Under the pieces are notes generated by a model that saw only the letters and a list, made by a program, of their open reading frames with translations, did not search any database and was not told where the DNA came from. This document shows, in pieces, positions 15,750 to 24,854 of a stretch of 46,843 nt of DNA (position 1 is its first letter; each line of letters opens with the position of its first letter). Made by a program: the position numbers and the translations under genes. Origin of the DNA: Chloroflexota bacterium. GTDB taxonomy: Bacteria; Chloroflexota; Dehalococcoidia; SHYB01. The stretch lies in contig VGPF01000016.1 in NCBI GenBank assembly GCA_016875535.1, positions 1-46,843 of the forward strand, given 5' to 3'.

Positions 15750-17570
15750 CTACGCTTCGTAGAGCCGCACTTCGTCCTTGGCGATGACAAGCACCAGCCG
15801 CCTCCCCGCGTAGAGCCTAAGAACGTCCGGCAGGGCGCTCAGGGCCGTCAGCGGCAGTCGCCCCAGCTCTCTCCCGGTGGCCGTTCGCTCCGCCACCCGC
15901 GCCCCATCGCCAAGGCTGGCTTGCACCATCGCCGCAGTCTCCTCCGGCACACCCAGCGCCGTCAGCCGCACCTGCGCTGGCCCGGCGATGGCCTCCTTCG
16001 CCTCCGGCGCCGCCTTCACGGCCAGCCCCGGCTCCTTGGTCACGCGCCAGTGGTAGAGCGCGCCCGCCCCGGCGATGATCAGCACGCCAAGGCTCCACCG
16101 AGCCTCCCGGAGCCAGCTTCCGCGGAAGGTATCGTCCGTGGCATCCCGCAACAGGTTATAGAGCGCGTGCGCCCCGGAGCCGATAACCGCCAGCATGGAA
16201 ATGCCGATGACGATGTAGAGATAGCCCCGCAGAAAATCCCGATTGAGGCGTTCGCCCAGGCCCCGCCACTTCGTCCAGGCCCCGGTCCACAAAGGCGCGC
16301 CCAGTACCGCCGTCGAAATGCCGATGGCGATGCTCCTCCGCCACCAGTCGTCGTTCACAATCAGCCCGCGCGCCGGCTGCGAAAGCCCTCCGCAGATCGC
16401 CCCAACAAAGAAGACCACAGCCGTGGCCAGCGCCCCCAGTCCCATGATGCTCACCACGGCCAGCATCAGGTTGCGCGCATCCGCCGCCCGGTTCCCGATC
16501 TTCCCAGGGCCGCCATAGAAGTCCAGATGGAAGTAGCCTGCCACCAGGCCCGCTGGGATCCCGGCGGCAAGCACCATCGAAAGGAAGCGATAGTGCGAAC
16601 CGGCGATCAACTCCCCCGGCGGCGCAAGGAACCACCAGGCAAAGCCGAAGAGGAGAATCCCCGCCGCGACCACGAGCGTGATGCTGGAACCGATGCCCGC
16701 GATGATGCTCGCCGCCGCTCGGCCCGTCGTCGCCCGCTCTTCCTTGGCGCGGACCAGCCAGTGGTAGCCCCACACCGCCGCCCCCGCGCTCAACAGCCCG
16801 ATGCTTGATTGGACCGACTCGCTATCGAACCGCGAGTTCACGATAACCGATGAGGACGAGAGCAGTGATTCGCGAGCCTCATGGAAGACCTCCGCCAGGA
16901 TGCCGGAGAGTCCGGCCACGCCTACGCCAAGGGCATAGAGCGCCGTCACATACGTCCCCAGCTGCCATAGGCCATCCTGCGGCGCGCCCTTCGCCATCTC
17001 CCTATCGGCGAGCCGTTGATGCGCGCCCCAGACGATGCCCCACACCAGCGTCGCGGCGAAGGGATAGCCGCTGAACTCGTCTGCCGTCGCGGCCCAGCGC
17101 AGGAGCCGGACCAGGGCGATAAACAGCACCACCGTGGCAACGAAGGCAGTGAGACGCAGATAGATGCGCCGCTCCGGCGATGCGCGCTCCGCCTCGCCCT
17201 GCGTCGCCAGAGCGCGTTGGATGAAGCCCCAATGGACCGCCCAGACAAGCCCGCCAATCGCCAGCATCGCCAGCCCAACAGCCACCCGCGTCTCAGATGT
17301 CTTGGCCAGGATAGTGTCGGAAGGCGCGATCGCCTCAAAGAATCGCTGGAGGAGAAAGACAAGCCCCGTCGCCCCAGCCATCAACCCCCCGAACGAAATC
17401 ACATAGGCATAGAGCCGGAACGGCGTGAAGCCGCGTAGGCCGCGCCCATCGCCCTCGCCACGGGACCGCCGCGCCGCTCGGACGATAAGCGCGATCCCGA
17501 GGATGATCAGCCCCGAGACGACGGCAAGAAAGGCGACGACTGAGAGGATGATCCAGGCCCATTCAGGCAT
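15750..17570 (-). CDS. Large polytopic membrane protein with repeated W..HW modules
   Basis: 606 residues with about 14 predicted spans. A span ending in VWAVHW, VWGAHQ, VWGYHW, LWTGAW or ALYHW recurs five times, each followed by a short charged stretch. This points to tandem duplication of a two-to-four-span unit, as in DUF5671-like proteins of Chloroflexota (family name from memory). The last 115 residues are soluble and end in RLVLVIAKDEVRLYEA. No catalytic motif was seen, and the role is unknown. Confidence 0.7.
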   Translation of the reverse strand: MPEWAWIILSVVAFLAVVSGLIILGIALIVRAARRSRGEGDGRGLRGFTPFRLYAYVISFGGLMAGATGLVFLLQRFFEAIAPSDTILAKTSETRVAVGLAMLAIGGLVWAVHWGFIQRALATQGEAERASPERRIYLRLTAFVATVVLFIALVRLLRWAATADEFSGYPFAATLVWGIVWGAHQRLADREMAKGAPQDGLWQLGTYVTALYALGVGVAGLSGILAEVFHEARESLLSSSSVIVNSRFDSESVQSSIGLLSAGAAVWGYHWLVRAKEERATTGRAAASIIAGIGSSITLVVAAGILLFGFAWWFLAPPGELIAGSHYRFLSMVLAAGIPAGLVAGYFHLDFYGGPGKIGNRAADARNLMLAVVSIMGLGALATAVVFFVGAICGGLSQPARGLIVNDDWWRRSIAIGISTAVLGAPLWTGAWTKWRGLGERLNRDFLRGYLYIVIGISMLAVIGSGAHALYNLLRDATDDTFRGSWLREARWSLGVLIIAGAGALYHWRVTKEPGLAVKAAPEAKEAIAGPAQVRLTALGVPEETAAMVQASLGDGARVAERTATGRELGRLPLTALSALPDVLRLYAGRRLVLVIAKDEVRLYEA

Positions 17571-17609
17571 AGGTCCCCCGCGAAGGCCGAATATCGAACA
17601 ACGCTGCGC

Positions 17610-18095
17610 TCATGGCGATGGAAGGCGCGGCGGTGTTTCGGGGCAGAGGAAGAACGGCCACGGCAGCGTATTCGGCGATGAGCCGCCAAGGATCCAGCGC
17701 CCATCACGCCGGGTGAGGCGAAAGTCCGTCCTGTAGCTATAGCCCGAATCAAAGACACCGTCGTTATCGCGCTTCATCTCAACGGTGACCAGAGCCGTCT
17801 CCCCGGAGATCGTCGCCTTCCGAAGGGTCACGGTGGACTCCTCCAACTCCTCCACCTGATAGCGGTTCCAGACATCCCCTGCTCTACACCGCTCCAGCGC
17901 CGCAGGGTCAACATACTGCTTCGCTCGCTCAAACTCCTCATCCCGCAGGGCGCGCAGGTAGCCCTGTACCGCCCCCTCCGGCGAAGCCGGGTCGTAGCTC
18001 GCCTCCTTCGGGTCCATCGCCAGCCCCACGATGACCGCCGCCGCAATGAGCGCGACGAAGATTCCGCCGCCTAACAGGAACCAACGTCTATGCAC
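17610..18095 (-). CDS. Membrane-anchored protein with NTF2-like (DUF4878-type) domain
   Basis: 161 residues: an N-terminal anchor (RRWFLLGGGIFVALIAAAVIVG), then a compact domain with SPEGAVQGYLRALRDEEFERAKQYVDP, typical of lumazine-binding or DUF4878 NTF2-like proteins, and closing strands ALVTVEMKRDNDG and DFRLTRRDGRWIL. Probably extracytoplasmic. It lies 39 bp upstream of the W..HW membrane protein gene in the same direction, so the two may form an operon. A TATAGT box on the complement near 18114-18119 could be its promoter. Confidence 0.65.
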   Translation of the reverse strand: MHRRWFLLGGGIFVALIAAAVIVGLAMDPKEASYDPASPEGAVQGYLRALRDEEFERAKQYVDPAALERCRAGDVWNRYQVEELEESTVTLRKATISGETALVTVEMKRDNDGVFDSGYSYRTDFRLTRRDGRWILGGSSPNTLPWPFFLCPETPPRLPSP

Positions 18096-18207
18096 GGCAT
18101 ATCCTTTCGCCTACCACTATAGCCTGTTCCCGCGCATTCCAGTGCCCCTCCCCCTTCGCCGAATGCGCTGCGCTATACTGAGCGCACTTCCCCCTGGAGG
18201 ACTCGTC

Positions 18208-19101
18208 ATGCTCGCACTCGGCTTCATCGGCCTAGGGAAGATGGGCCGCCCCATGTCCCACAATCTCCTCAAAGCGGGCTTCCCCCTCACCGTCCACAAT
18301 CGCAGCCGTGCTGCCGTCGCCGAGCTCGAGAGGTCCGGCGCCAAGGCCGCTCACTCTCCGCAAGAGGTTTCGGCTCGATCCGAGGTCGTCATGACCTGCC
18401 TCCCAAACGTGGCCTCTGTGGAAGAGGTCTATTTCGGCAAGGACGGCCTTATCGAAGCGGCGCGCCCAGGCCGGCTTCTTATAGACCACAGCACCGTCGG
18501 CCCAAAGACCAGCCTCGCTATCCACGCCGCCGCCAAAAAGAAGGGCGTCGCCTTTCTGGATGCCCCCGTCAGCGGCGGGCCTCTGGGCGCAACCAACGCT
18601 GCCCTCACCATCATGGTCGGCGGCGAGAAGGCCGATTTCGATCGCGCCATGCCCGTATTCCAGGCCATGGGCAAGGCCATTCGGCTCTGCGGTCCGCCCT
18701 CCAGCGGCGCGATCATCAAGCTGGCCAACCAGCTCCTCGTCGCCATCCACACCGCCGCCGCCGCTGAGGCCCTCGCCTTCGTCACCAAGGCCGGCGGCGA
18801 TCCGAAGATCGCCCTAGAGGTCCTGGGCACCGCCTTCGCCGCCAGCGCCATGCTCAATCGCAACGGCCCGCTGACCCTGGAGCGCAAGTTCGAGCCCGGC
18901 ACCCCGGTTGACCTCATCCTCAAGGACCTGCGCCTCATCGCCGAGGTGGCCGATGAATCCGGCACCCGCATCCTCATGGGCGGCCAGGCGCGGCAGGCCT
19001 TCACGGAGGCTTCGCTTCAAGGCTTGGGGCTAAAGGACATGGCCGCCCTGGTCCAACCCCTGGAGCGCCTCGCAGGCATAGAGGTCAGGGCTAAGGCCTA
19101 G
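18208..19101 (+). CDS. Beta-hydroxyacid dehydrogenase (HIBADH family)
   Basis: NAD(P)-dependent dehydrogenase of the 3-hydroxyisobutyrate/tartronate-semialdehyde reductase type. Cofactor motif GFIGLGKMGRPM at the N-terminus, substrate loop DAPVSGGPLGA, and the catalytic lysine in IIKLANQLL. 297 residues, normal length. The start at 18208 is fixed by GGAGGA 6 bases upstream and TATACT at 18173-18178; 59 extra codons open upstream are not used. An MFS transporter gene follows after 21 bp, so dehydrogenase and transporter probably act on one substrate path. Confidence 0.93.
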   Translation: MLALGFIGLGKMGRPMSHNLLKAGFPLTVHNRSRAAVAELERSGAKAAHSPQEVSARSEVVMTCLPNVASVEEVYFGKDGLIEAARPGRLLIDHSTVGPKTSLAIHAAAKKKGVAFLDAPVSGGPLGATNAALTIMVGGEKADFDRAMPVFQAMGKAIRLCGPPSSGAIIKLANQLLVAIHTAAAAEALAFVTKAGGDPKIALEVLGTAFAASAMLNRNGPLTLERKFEPGTPVDLILKDLRLIAEVADESGTRILMGGQARQAFTEASLQGLGLKDMAALVQPLERLAGIEVRAKA

Positions 19102-19122
19102 CTCCCGCTGCGCTGAACCACC

Positions 19123-20406
19123 TTGCTGAACCGCTCCACATCGCAGGTCCGCTTCTGGCAAAGGCCCTTCTACGGCTGGTACATCGTCGGCATCACATCC
19201 TTCCTGACCATGTACCTCTCCACAGCCGTCATCTACGGCTATTCCTTTTCGTTCGTCGGTATGCGCAACACCTTCGGCTGGTCCGCCACCGCCACATCGG
19301 CCGCCTTCGCCTTCCAGCGCATCCAGGGCGCCTTCATCTCGCCCATCACCGGGATGCTGGTAGACCGCCTCGGTCCCCGGAAGATGATTACCTCCGGCAT
19401 CACCGTCACATCCGCAGGCCTCATCCTCATGAGCCGCATTCAGAACCTCTGGCAGTTCTATCTCACAGCCCTCGTAGTCGCCCTCGGCATGTCCCTCGCC
19501 TTCAACGTCCCCATGTCCACCCTCGTCGTTCGCTGGTTCAAGCGCAACCGCAGCAGGGCTCTTGGCCTGCTGATGATCGGCCCGCCCATCGGTGGCCTCT
19601 TTGTCCCCATCGTCGGCGCCGTCTACTCCGCCTGGGGCTGGCGCGATGCCATCCTCGCCTTCGGCATCTCTACCGGCGCCATCGGCATCCCCCTCAGCCT
19701 CCTCCTCTACAACACGCCCCAGCAAAAGGGCCTGCTCCCGGATGGTGACGTCCCTGGTTCGGACGAGGAGGGGAGTGCAGGGGCCGCGGCCGTCGGCATG
19801 ACCGTTCGGGAGGCCCTTCGCAGCCGCGCCTTTTGGATCCTCTCCATTGCCCTCTCCATAGAAGGCATGGCCCTCAACGGCGCGATCGTCCACCAGGTCC
19901 AGCATCTGCGGAACGAAGGCTTGAGCGAAGGCGGAGCGGCCACTGTCGTCTCCGTCCTCGCCACCTCATATCTCGTCGGGCGCATCCCCTTCACTCTCTT
20001 CGGCGATAGGCTGCCCGGGCAGCTCCTCGCCGTCGCAGCCGTCGTCTCCGCAGGGCTCGGCTTCCTCCTCTTCGGCTTCCCGAGCCATCTCTGGGCCGTC
20101 GCCCTGGCCATCCTCTTCTTGGGCATCGGCCACGGCGTCATCACGCCCCTGCGCAGCATCATCGGCGCCGACTATTTCGGCACAAAGGCCTTCGCCAGCA
20201 TCATGGGCATCTTCGAAGTCCCCTTCATCATCGGCGCCATCTTCGGCCCCCTCATCCTCGGGGCCGTCTTTGACTGGCGGGGCGATTACACCTTCGCCAT
20301 GGTCGCCATCGGGCTGCTCATCATCGCCTCGGCACCCTTCCTGCTCCTCCTCGGCAAGCCGAAATACGCTGTGCCAAGCAAACGCCTGGCCAAAAAGCGG
20401 TCCTAA
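19123..20406 (+). CDS. MFS transporter (OFA-like)
   Basis: 427 residues with 12 predicted spans in two halves and a charged central loop around residue 205-225. It opens with FYGWYIVGITSFLTMYLSTA and carries the MFS loop 2-3 motif in GMLVDRLGPRKMI, close to the oxalate/formate antiporter (OFA) and monocarboxylate transporter groups. The start is TTG at 19123 (no ATG before the first span) without a clear Shine-Dalgarno, so it probably relies on coupling to the dehydrogenase gene 21 bp upstream. A carboxylate substrate is an inference. Confidence 0.85.
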   Translation: MLNRSTSQVRFWQRPFYGWYIVGITSFLTMYLSTAVIYGYSFSFVGMRNTFGWSATATSAAFAFQRIQGAFISPITGMLVDRLGPRKMITSGITVTSAGLILMSRIQNLWQFYLTALVVALGMSLAFNVPMSTLVVRWFKRNRSRALGLLMIGPPIGGLFVPIVGAVYSAWGWRDAILAFGISTGAIGIPLSLLLYNTPQQKGLLPDGDVPGSDEEGSAGAAAVGMTVREALRSRAFWILSIALSIEGMALNGAIVHQVQHLRNEGLSEGGAATVVSVLATSYLVGRIPFTLFGDRLPGQLLAVAAVVSAGLGFLLFGFPSHLWAVALAILFLGIGHGVITPLRSIIGADYFGTKAFASIMGIFEVPFIIGAIFGPLILGAVFDWRGDYTFAMVAIGLLIIASAPFLLLLGKPKYAVPSKRLAKKRS

Positions 20407-20408
20407 AG

Positions 20409-20954
20409 CTACCGGAAGGGCGCCGTGAGCCACTTCCACACGTTGCGAGCCGCGTCGAATGCCGTCACTTCGTCCAGCCACTTACCCCAGTGGAGCGCGT
20501 ACTCCTGAAACTCCTTCAGCGCGACCAGCGGCGCAAGGGCAAGCGCAACATTGCGGGCCGTGAATCGGAAGGATGGCTTCCGCGTTAGGATGATTGCCGC
20601 AAAGAGGAACCAGAACTCAAAGACGTTCGGGAAAAAGAGAAGGATCGCCCGCTCGCCCGTCGCTTCATAGGCGATGAACCCCACCATCCGGATCGCCAGC
20701 AATCCAACGGCGACCCGCTTCGGCGTGGAAGGCCACCTCATGGCCATGATGAAGAACGTCCCCAAGTACGCCAGGTCGGCGTACTTATCCAGGGCCTGGT
20801 AGTCCGGCACGCCCCCAAGATCGAGCGCCTGGCGAAGGTACAGGTCGCCGAGGTCAACAACGATGGCGATGATCGCCCCGGCAACAGGCCACCGCAGCAC
20901 CGGTAGCGCCCCGGCAACGCGCACCAGCAGGATGATGAAGACTTCAAGCGTCAT
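20409..20954 (-). CDS. Multi-span membrane protein of unknown function
   Basis: 181 residues with five or six hydrophobic segments, including VFIILLVRVAGALPVL, GAIIAIVVDLGDLYL and LLFFPNVFEFWFLFAAIIL. The acidic residues in VVDLGD inside a span may be functional. It lies 38 bp downstream of an amidohydrolase gene, as the last gene of the minus-strand catabolic unit, and ends 2 bp from the MFS gene on the other strand. No family recognised. Confidence 0.65.
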   Translation of the reverse strand: MTLEVFIILLVRVAGALPVLRWPVAGAIIAIVVDLGDLYLRQALDLGGVPDYQALDKYADLAYLGTFFIMAMRWPSTPKRVAVGLLAIRMVGFIAYEATGERAILLFFPNVFEFWFLFAAIILTRKPSFRFTARNVALALAPLVALKEFQEYALHWGKWLDEVTAFDAARNVWKWLTAPFR

Positions 20955-20992
20955 GCGGAGATGACCCTGTCCTCTCCGCGCATGGCTTTACG

Positions 20993-22189
20993 CTACTTCT
21001 TCGCCTTCGCCCGCTTCGCTCCAGGGGCAGGCGCATGCACCGGCAGGCCGTAGAGCTTGCAGCAGTTGTCCCACAAAATCTTGCGCTTGGACTTTTCGGG
21101 AAACGGCAGGCCCAGGAAGCTCTCCACCGCCTTCGGGTACTTGGAATCGCCATGCGGGTAGTCCGTGGAAAAGACGAGATTATCGTCGCCGAACTGCTGG
21201 ATGTAATACTTCGCCGGGGCCTCGTCCGCCTCCACGGAGATGTAGCAGTTCCGCAGGAAATATTCGGAGGGCTTCATCTTCAGCTCAGGCGCTTCATGGG
21301 CGCCCGTCCACTCATAGTGCTCGTCCAGGCGGTAGAGCAGCCATGTCGCCCAGGAGCAGTTGCCCTCAAGCAACCCCACGCGCAGCTTCGGAAAGCGTTC
21401 CAGCACGCCCCCGCCGCACAGGCTCACCGCCACCGTCATGATGCCCAGCGGCTGGGAAAAGGTGTGCCACAGCATCAGCTTATCGAAGATGCCCAGGGAG
21501 AAATCCGGCGTCAGGTACGTCTGCCCGCCGCCGTGGAAACTGATGGGCACATTGAGCCGTTGGATCTCCTCCCACAGCGGGTCGTAGCCAGGGTGGTGCC
21601 ACGGCCGCCGGTTCACCGTCCCCGGCGCAAGGAAGAGCGATTTGAACCCCAGCTCCTTCACGCACCGCCGCGCCTCCTTCACGGAGGCCTCCACATTGTG
21701 CGGCGCAAGAAGCCCCGCGCCGATGAAGCGTTCCGGGTACTCCTGCACAAAGTCCCTCATCCAGTCGTTGTACGCCCTCGCGATCGCCGCCGCAAAGTCC
21801 GGCTCGATGCCGTCTATCCCCTCGTGCTCCGGCGTATCCACGCCAAGCACAAAGAGCCCCCTCGTCGGGAAGAGGATCGCCAGGTCCAGGCCCTCCTTGT
21901 CCATCGCCTCTTTCTGTGATGTGGGGTCCCAGTGCCTCGCCTCTGATGAGGCATATGCCTCATCCTGGTGCTTCCGCCACCCGTAGCGCCGCTCCGGCTT
22001 CGGCTGCGGGCGCACCCGCCCCGATCGCAGCATCACCCGTGATTTCACCCGCACACGCATATCTCGCCTGAACTCGGCCAGTCCCACCGGCGCGGCATGC
22101 TTGAACTCCGGCGCGATGTACCTCTGCCACAGGTCGGCCGGCTCAAAGATATGCATATCGCTATCTATGATTTTGAACCCGCTCTTCAT
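20993..22189 (-). CDS. Amidohydrolase 2 family enzyme (paralogue 2)
   Basis: TIM-barrel hydrolase or decarboxylase, 398 residues. Metal residues: IIDSDMHIFEP (D-x-H), histidine in VPISFHGGGQ, and aspartate in VFSTDYPHGDS. The C-terminus is Lys/Ala-rich. GGGAGGAG precedes the ATG. It follows the CMD-family gene by 36 bp in the same direction; together with CaiB and HIBADH genes this suggests breakdown of a ring or branched carboxylic compound through CoA esters. Substrate unknown. Confidence 0.87.
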   Translation of the reverse strand: MKSGFKIIDSDMHIFEPADLWQRYIAPEFKHAAPVGLAEFRRDMRVRVKSRVMLRSGRVRPQPKPERRYGWRKHQDEAYASSEARHWDPTSQKEAMDKEGLDLAILFPTRGLFVLGVDTPEHEGIDGIEPDFAAAIARAYNDWMRDFVQEYPERFIGAGLLAPHNVEASVKEARRCVKELGFKSLFLAPGTVNRRPWHHPGYDPLWEEIQRLNVPISFHGGGQTYLTPDFSLGIFDKLMLWHTFSQPLGIMTVAVSLCGGGVLERFPKLRVGLLEGNCSWATWLLYRLDEHYEWTGAHEAPELKMKPSEYFLRNCYISVEADEAPAKYYIQQFGDDNLVFSTDYPHGDSKYPKAVESFLGLPFPEKSKRKILWDNCCKLYGLPVHAPAPGAKRAKAKK

Positions 22190-22225
22190 GGCGCTCCTCC
22201 CAGCCGTCGGCTCCCGGTGGCCCGG

Positions 22226-22615
22226 CTACTTCACGTCGTTAAAGACTTCCTTCGCCACGCGGAAGGCCGTCACCGTCCTCGGCGCGCCCGTGTAGGCCAG
22301 CGTGTGGATCAACAGCTCCACGATCTCTTCCTTCGTAATGCCGATATTCAGCGCGCCGCGGATGTGCCCCTTCAGCTCCTCCGGGTTCCCCAGCGTCGTC
22401 AGGATGGCGATGGTCAGCAGGCTCTTCGTCTTCAGCGGCAACCCCGGCCGCGACCACGAATCGGAGAAGCAATGCTCTGTCACCAGGCGCGTCAGGTCAT
22501 GGGCATTCGCCGGGTCGCCGGGAGATGCCTGCATCCCCTTGCTCCCCTTCCACAGCGTCTGCACAACGCCGATGCCCTTTTGATACCGCTCTTCCATCAT
22601 CATCTCTTGAGACAT
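22226..22615 (-). CDS. Carboxymuconolactone decarboxylase (CMD) family protein
   Basis: 129 residues matching the PcaC/CMD helical fold: YQKGIGVVQTLWKGSKG, then PGLPLKTKSLLTIAILTTLG, then GHIRGALNIGITKEEIVELL, and a closing HTLAYTGAPRTVTAFRVA. It lacks the CxxC pair of AhpD peroxidases, so it is closer to true gamma-carboxymuconolactone decarboxylases, which act in protocatechuate degradation. AGGAGG lies before the ATG. It sits between a HIBADH gene and an amidohydrolase gene with short gaps. A literal PcaC reaction is not proven; many CMD proteins do other chemistry. Confidence 0.88.
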   Translation of the reverse strand: MSQEMMMEERYQKGIGVVQTLWKGSKGMQASPGDPANAHDLTRLVTEHCFSDSWSRPGLPLKTKSLLTIAILTTLGNPEELKGHIRGALNIGITKEEIVELLIHTLAYTGAPRTVTAFRVAKEVFNDVK

Positions 22616-22636
22616 CCTTCGCCTCCTGTATCGTGA

Positions 22637-23527
22637 TTACTTCGCCGTTTCGTTGCGCCCCGGCAGGTTGAAATGCGCCCAGTCCTCCAGCGTGTTCACA
22701 AAGCTGAACACATCCGCATCGGCCCCCTGGTCGTGCTTCACCGCGCGAAAGATCTGCTGGCCCGTCGAAGAAAGGAGCGCCGTCACCCCCAGGTCGTTCG
22801 CCAGGCTCATCGCCACATCGTAGTCCTTGCTCGCCAGGCCGATGCCGAAGCCGATGGCCTTCCGACCCTGCGGGTTCATGATGTAGCTGTTGAAGACGCC
22901 GCTCGCGCCCACCACCTGGCCCACCAGCTTCGGGTCCAGCCCGAACTTCGCGCCGATGAGCAGCACCTCAGCCGTTACCGTGTTCACCACCTGGTTCCGC
23001 AGGTTCAGGAGCGTCTTCATCGCGTGGCCCGCGCCCACAGCGCCGCAGTGGTGGATCTCGCTCCCCAAGAGCTTGATCGTGGCCATATGCTCTTCGATGG
23101 CCGCGCTCTCGCCCCCCAGCATGATGCGCAGCGTCCCGGCGTTCGCCCCTTGGGGGCCGCCGCTCACGCCGCAGTCAATCATTCGCAGACCCTTCTCCCG
23201 CAGCCGCTCGGCGATGCTCCTTGTCACCAGCGGATGGCCGCTTGTCGTGTCTATCACCGTCGTTCCCGCCTTCGCCCCCTCCACGACGCCGTCCCTCCCG
23301 AACATCGCCCGCTCCACATCGTGGGAGGTAGGCAGCGAGGTTACGATGACGTTCGCCTTGGAGGCCAGCTCCTTCGCGCTCTTCGCCACCGGCGCGCCCA
23401 GGGCCGCCAGCGGCTTCGTCGCCTCCTCCCTCACGTCGTAGACGATGGCCGTTTGCCCCTTGCCTTTGAAGTTGCGCCACATGCCGCCGCCCATCTGCCC
23501 GCAACCGATTATGCCGACCATTGTCAT
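22637..23527 (-). CDS. NAD(P)-dependent dehydrogenase (HIBADH family), second copy
   Basis: 296 residues with GIIGCGQMGGGM (cofactor), CGVSGGPQGANAG (substrate loop) and catalytic lysine in GAGHAMKTLLN. It is diverged from the copy at 18208, so the two probably use different substrates. GAGGTGAAGG precedes the ATG. It follows the CaiB gene by 14 bp, fully within the minus-strand operon. Confidence 0.92.
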   Translation of the reverse strand: MTMVGIIGCGQMGGGMWRNFKGKGQTAIVYDVREEATKPLAALGAPVAKSAKELASKANVIVTSLPTSHDVERAMFGRDGVVEGAKAGTTVIDTTSGHPLVTRSIAERLREKGLRMIDCGVSGGPQGANAGTLRIMLGGESAAIEEHMATIKLLGSEIHHCGAVGAGHAMKTLLNLRNQVVNTVTAEVLLIGAKFGLDPKLVGQVVGASGVFNSYIMNPQGRKAIGFGIGLASKDYDVAMSLANDLGVTALLSSTGQQIFRAVKHDQGADADVFSFVNTLEDWAHFNLPGRNETAK

Positions 23528-23541
23528 GCCTTCACCTCGCC

Positions 23542-24750
23542 CTAGGCCACGATGCCTTCGAACTTCAGCTTCCGTATCGTCTCCCCGTCATAGCCAAGCC
23601 CGCCAAGGATAGCCTCGGTATGCTCCCCCAGCAACGGCGCGCCCCTGCGAAAGGTCACCTTGCCATCGTTGAACTGCACGGGGGTGGAGGCCAGCTTCAC
23701 CTTCGCCTGGGTGGGATGCTCCACCATGTAGCTGTTCTTGATTACCTGCACATCGCGGGAGGCCTCCAGCGGCGTCTGCACCGGGCCCCAAACACAGCCG
23801 CTAGCTCGTAGGCGCTCCGACCACTCGGCCAGCGTCGCCTTCTTGAACTCCGCCTTGATGATCTCCCACAGCTCCAGGCAGTGCCGACCGCGCGCCTGGG
23901 CCGTGGCGTACTGCCGATCCTGCGCAAGCTCCTCCCGCCGCATCGCCTTACAGAAGCTCGGCCAGTAGCGGTCGGACTCCATCATGTTCAGGTAGATATA
24001 CCGCCCGTCCTTCGTCATATAGTGGCCAATGAGCGCATTCCCTCGGGGCTCATCGCCGTGCTTCGGCATATCCTGCCCCGCCAGCGCCGCAGGCACGATG
24101 TCCACCCCCGACGACCAAATGGCCGCCCCAAGGAGCGACATATCCACAAGCCCTCCCCTCCCCGTTACGCTTCGGCGGAAGAGCGCCGCGGCGATCCCTC
24201 CCGCCAGAAACATGCCCCCGGGCAGATCGCCGGAGCCACCCCACGGCTTGATGAAGCGCCCATCCTTCGTGGAAACCAGGTGGCCTATGCCCCCTCGCGA
24301 CCAGTAGGAGACCACGTCAAAGCCTGGCTGGTCGGCATCCGGCCCGCGCTGGCCTTGGCCGTGGCCTCTGGCATAGATAAGCCGTGGGTTCACCTTCGCC
24401 ACATCGTCGTAGGTGCCCCCTAGCCGCTCGCGAGCCGGTTCAAGAAAGCTCGTGACCAGAACGTCCGACTTCTTGAGCAGGTCGAAAAAGACCTCGCGCC
24501 CGCTCGGCCTGCTTACGTCAAGACCGATGCTGCGTTTCCCCCGGTTCAACTGCTCGAACATGTAGTTGAAGCCATCAAGTTCAGGCAGGCCGACCCCCAA
24601 ACTGCCGATCTTCCGCATCGGGTCGCCCGTGCGCGGGTGCTCGATCTTGATGACGTCCGCGCCCCAATCGGCCAGGATGGCCGCGCACGAAGGCACAAAG
24701 CCCCACTGCGCAAGCTCTACGACCCTTATGCCTTCGAGCATCGGCTCCAC
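23542..24750 (-). CDS. CaiB/BaiF family CoA-transferase
   Basis: Class III CoA-transferase that moves CoA between carboxylic acids. 402 residues starting with RVVELAQWGFVPSCAAILADWGADVIKIEHP, the family's hallmark N-terminus. The catalytic aspartate is in PGFDVVSYW (about residue 148), and the C-terminal part holds GVWGP-like CVWGPVQTPLEA. The start is GTG at 24750 or ATG three codons later. TATAAT on the complement (24786-24791) gives a leader of about 28 nt. First gene of the five-gene unit 24750-20409; it would activate the substrate that the later enzymes process. Confidence 0.92.
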   Translation of the reverse strand: MEPMLEGIRVVELAQWGFVPSCAAILADWGADVIKIEHPRTGDPMRKIGSLGVGLPELDGFNYMFEQLNRGKRSIGLDVSRPSGREVFFDLLKKSDVLVTSFLEPARERLGGTYDDVAKVNPRLIYARGHGQGQRGPDADQPGFDVVSYWSRGGIGHLVSTKDGRFIKPWGGSGDLPGGMFLAGGIAAALFRRSVTGRGGLVDMSLLGAAIWSSGVDIVPAALAGQDMPKHGDEPRGNALIGHYMTKDGRYIYLNMMESDRYWPSFCKAMRREELAQDRQYATAQARGRHCLELWEIIKAEFKKATLAEWSERLRASGCVWGPVQTPLEASRDVQVIKNSYMVEHPTQAKVKLASTPVQFNDGKVTFRRGAPLLGEHTEAILGGLGYDGETIRKLKFEGIVA

Positions 24751-24785
24751 GAAATACCCCTTGGCTGGAAGGTGACGGCGCGCGC

Positions 24786-24791
24786 ATTATA
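24786..24791 (-). promoter_or_regulatory. -10 box of the CaiB-led catabolic operon
   Basis: TATAAT on the complement in the context GCTATAATGCG, 36 bases before the GTG start of the CaiB gene. It lies back to back with the truD promoter 50 bp away. Confidence 0.5.
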
Positions 24792-24840
24792 GCCATGCAT
24801 CGCCATTCCCTGCGCTCCATCACGGCGCACATGCCTCGGC

Positions 24841-24846
24841 TACAAT
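24841..24846 (+). promoter_or_regulatory. -10 box of truD, leaderless type
   Basis: TACAAT ends 8 bases before the truD ATG at 24855, so transcription should start at or next to the A of the ATG. Confidence 0.5.
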
Positions 24847-24854
24847 TCCTAACC

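Noticed and set aside
24795-24854. Upstream start for truD
   Set aside because: It precedes the -10 box at 24841 and adds 20 residues not matching the family N-terminus.
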